Notes under the pieces: generated by a model
What the model saw: the letters and a program-made list of their open reading frames with translations, nothing else
Told to the model about the DNA's origin: nothing
The model's database searches: none
Assembly: GCF_024347215.1 (NCBI RefSeq)
Contig: NZ_AP025282.1
Coordinates: forward strand, 3,658,001-3,722,000
Direction of reading: 5' to 3'
DNA length: 64,000 nucleotides
Source: Aliamphritea ceti
GTDB taxonomy: Bacteria > Pseudomonadota > Gammaproteobacteria > Pseudomonadales > Balneatricaceae
Shown here: positions 63,336-64,000 of the stretch, piece after piece
How the letters are laid out: every line of letters begins with the position of its first letter
How positions within the stretch are numbered: the stretch's first letter is position 1
Program-made: the position numbers and the translations under genes

Positions 63336-63350
63336 AGTTCATCGAACATA
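63336..63350. promoter_or_regulatory. Second GlpR half-site before glpD
   Basis: ATCGAACATA matches the right half of the E. coli GlpR operator exactly; the left half (GTTC) is shifted by three bases. It could allow cooperative binding with the palindrome next to it. Confidence 0.45.
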
Positions 63351-63447
63351 GATTGCACGCACAGCTCGACTAAAAAACTCGGCTAAAAAGTTCTACTAAC
63401 CAGAGCTTGTCATCATGTGCATACATCCGCTGGAGGAAACAAAGATC

Positions 63448-64000
63448 ATGGCTAAACAGCACCAAATATACGACCTGTTTGTCGTCGGTGGCGGCATCAA
63501 CGGTGTAGGCATTGCTGCCGACGCTGCAGGCCGGGGGCTTAGCGTATTTCTCTGTGAAATGAACGACCTTGCATCAGCAACTTCGTCGAACAGCAGCAAG
63601 TTGATCCACGGTGGCCTGCGCTACCTTGAATACTATGAGTTCCGGTTGGTTAAAGAAGCACTGGCAGAACGGGAAGTACTCCTGAAAAACGCACCGCACA
63701 TCATGTGGCCACTACGCTTTCGCTTGCCTCACCGACCACATCTGCGTCCCGCCTGGATGATTCGTGCCGGTCTGTTTCTGTATGACCATCTGGCAAAGCG
63801 CGTGACTCTGCCAGCCTCAAAAAGTATCAAGTTTGATCCCTCCGGCCCGCTGGTTAAAGGCATTACCAAAGGCTTTGAATACTCAGATGGCTGGGTAGAC
63901 GACGCTCGTTTAGTGGTTCTGAATGCACAGCAGGCTCAGGCCAAAGGTGCAAAGATTAAAACCCGCTGCCGTTGCATTGCCGCAGTCCGTAAAGATGAGC
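63448..64000 (+). CDS. glpD: Aerobic glycerol-3-phosphate dehydrogenase (partial, runs off the right edge)
   Basis: 184 codons are visible. The FAD-binding motif VVGGGINGVGIAADAAGRG is at the N-terminus, then SSNSSKLIHGGLRYLE, and WVDDARLVV near the end of the visible part, as in GlpD. It oxidises glycerol-3-phosphate to dihydroxyacetone phosphate at the inner membrane, feeding electrons to quinone. GGAGG lies before the ATG. Repressed by GlpR by analogy. Confidence 0.93.
   Translation, partial: MAKQHQIYDLFVVGGGINGVGIAADAAGRGLSVFLCEMNDLASATSSNSSKLIHGGLRYLEYYEFRLVKEALAEREVLLKNAPHIMWPLRFRLPHRPHLRPAWMIRAGLFLYDHLAKRVTLPASKSIKFDPSGPLVKGITKGFEYSDGWVDDARLVVLNAQQAQAKGAKIKTRCRCIAAVRKDE

Overview
The window looks like the chromosome of a marine gammaproteobacterium of the Oceanospirillales type. 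This is inferred from the close RapA, SrmB, PheA, FeoAB and DctBD homologues, the TAXI/TRAP uptake genes and the glycerol ABC transporter. Core genes have moderate GC and strong Shine-Dalgarno sites. Two blocks (about 26.5-30.0 kb and 46.2-55.3 kb) are clearly AT-richer and carry accessory genes. No rRNA, tRNA or CRISPR array was seen.

Layout. 0-2.9 kb: tail of a LuxR-type regulator, two amino-acid exporters (LysE and LysO families) and a second LuxR-type regulator. 2.9-8.9 kb: RNA-related genes (two DEAD-box helicases flanking rapA). 8.9-11.4 kb: leuA divergent from an Lrp/AsnC regulator. 11.4-15.9 kb: three tandem Sel1-repeat proteins with SPOR-like C-termini. 16.2-23.2 kb: a TAXI-type TRAP transporter with its own DctB/DctD two-component pair and a sigma-54 promoter. 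23.2-26.3 kb: trmH, pheA and a GlxA-like regulator. 26.5-30.3 kb: a string of small plus-strand genes that resembles a cassette collection. 30.4-39.2 kb: a six-gene glycerol ABC transporter operon (glpSTPQUV type) divergent from an AcoR-like regulator with a degenerate AAA+ core. 39.2-46.0 kb: uppP, a cytochrome c'-like gene, feoAB, a possible ADP-ribosyltransferase-fold protein and an OmpR/histidine-kinase pair. 46.2-55.3 kb: a defence/accessory island. 55.7-64 kb: a cytochrome c, an amidohydrolase with a divergent LysR regulator, a CopD-like membrane protein, and glpK, glpR and the start of glpD.

Glycerol theme. The ABC importer, glpK, glpR and glpD lie about 24 kb apart but share GTTCG-N4-CGAAC palindromes that fit a GlpR operator, so they probably form one regulon. 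Inside the ABC operon, a 140-bp tandem duplication has produced two in-frame small ORFs between glpQ and glpU. Both carry a copy of the GlpQ C-terminal tail.

Accessory island. It contains a two-gene Septu system (PtuA-like ATPase plus HNH nuclease), a KAP-family NTPase with a membrane coiled-coil partner, a broken NERD-domain gene, a YopT-type cysteine protease and several unknowns. Two near-identical 5' fragments of a P2-like integrase gene sit about 3.36 kb apart. Five copies of a hairpin-bearing repeat, with compensatory changes in the stem, separate the gene blocks. This repeat and the glp small ORFs are the most novel signals here.
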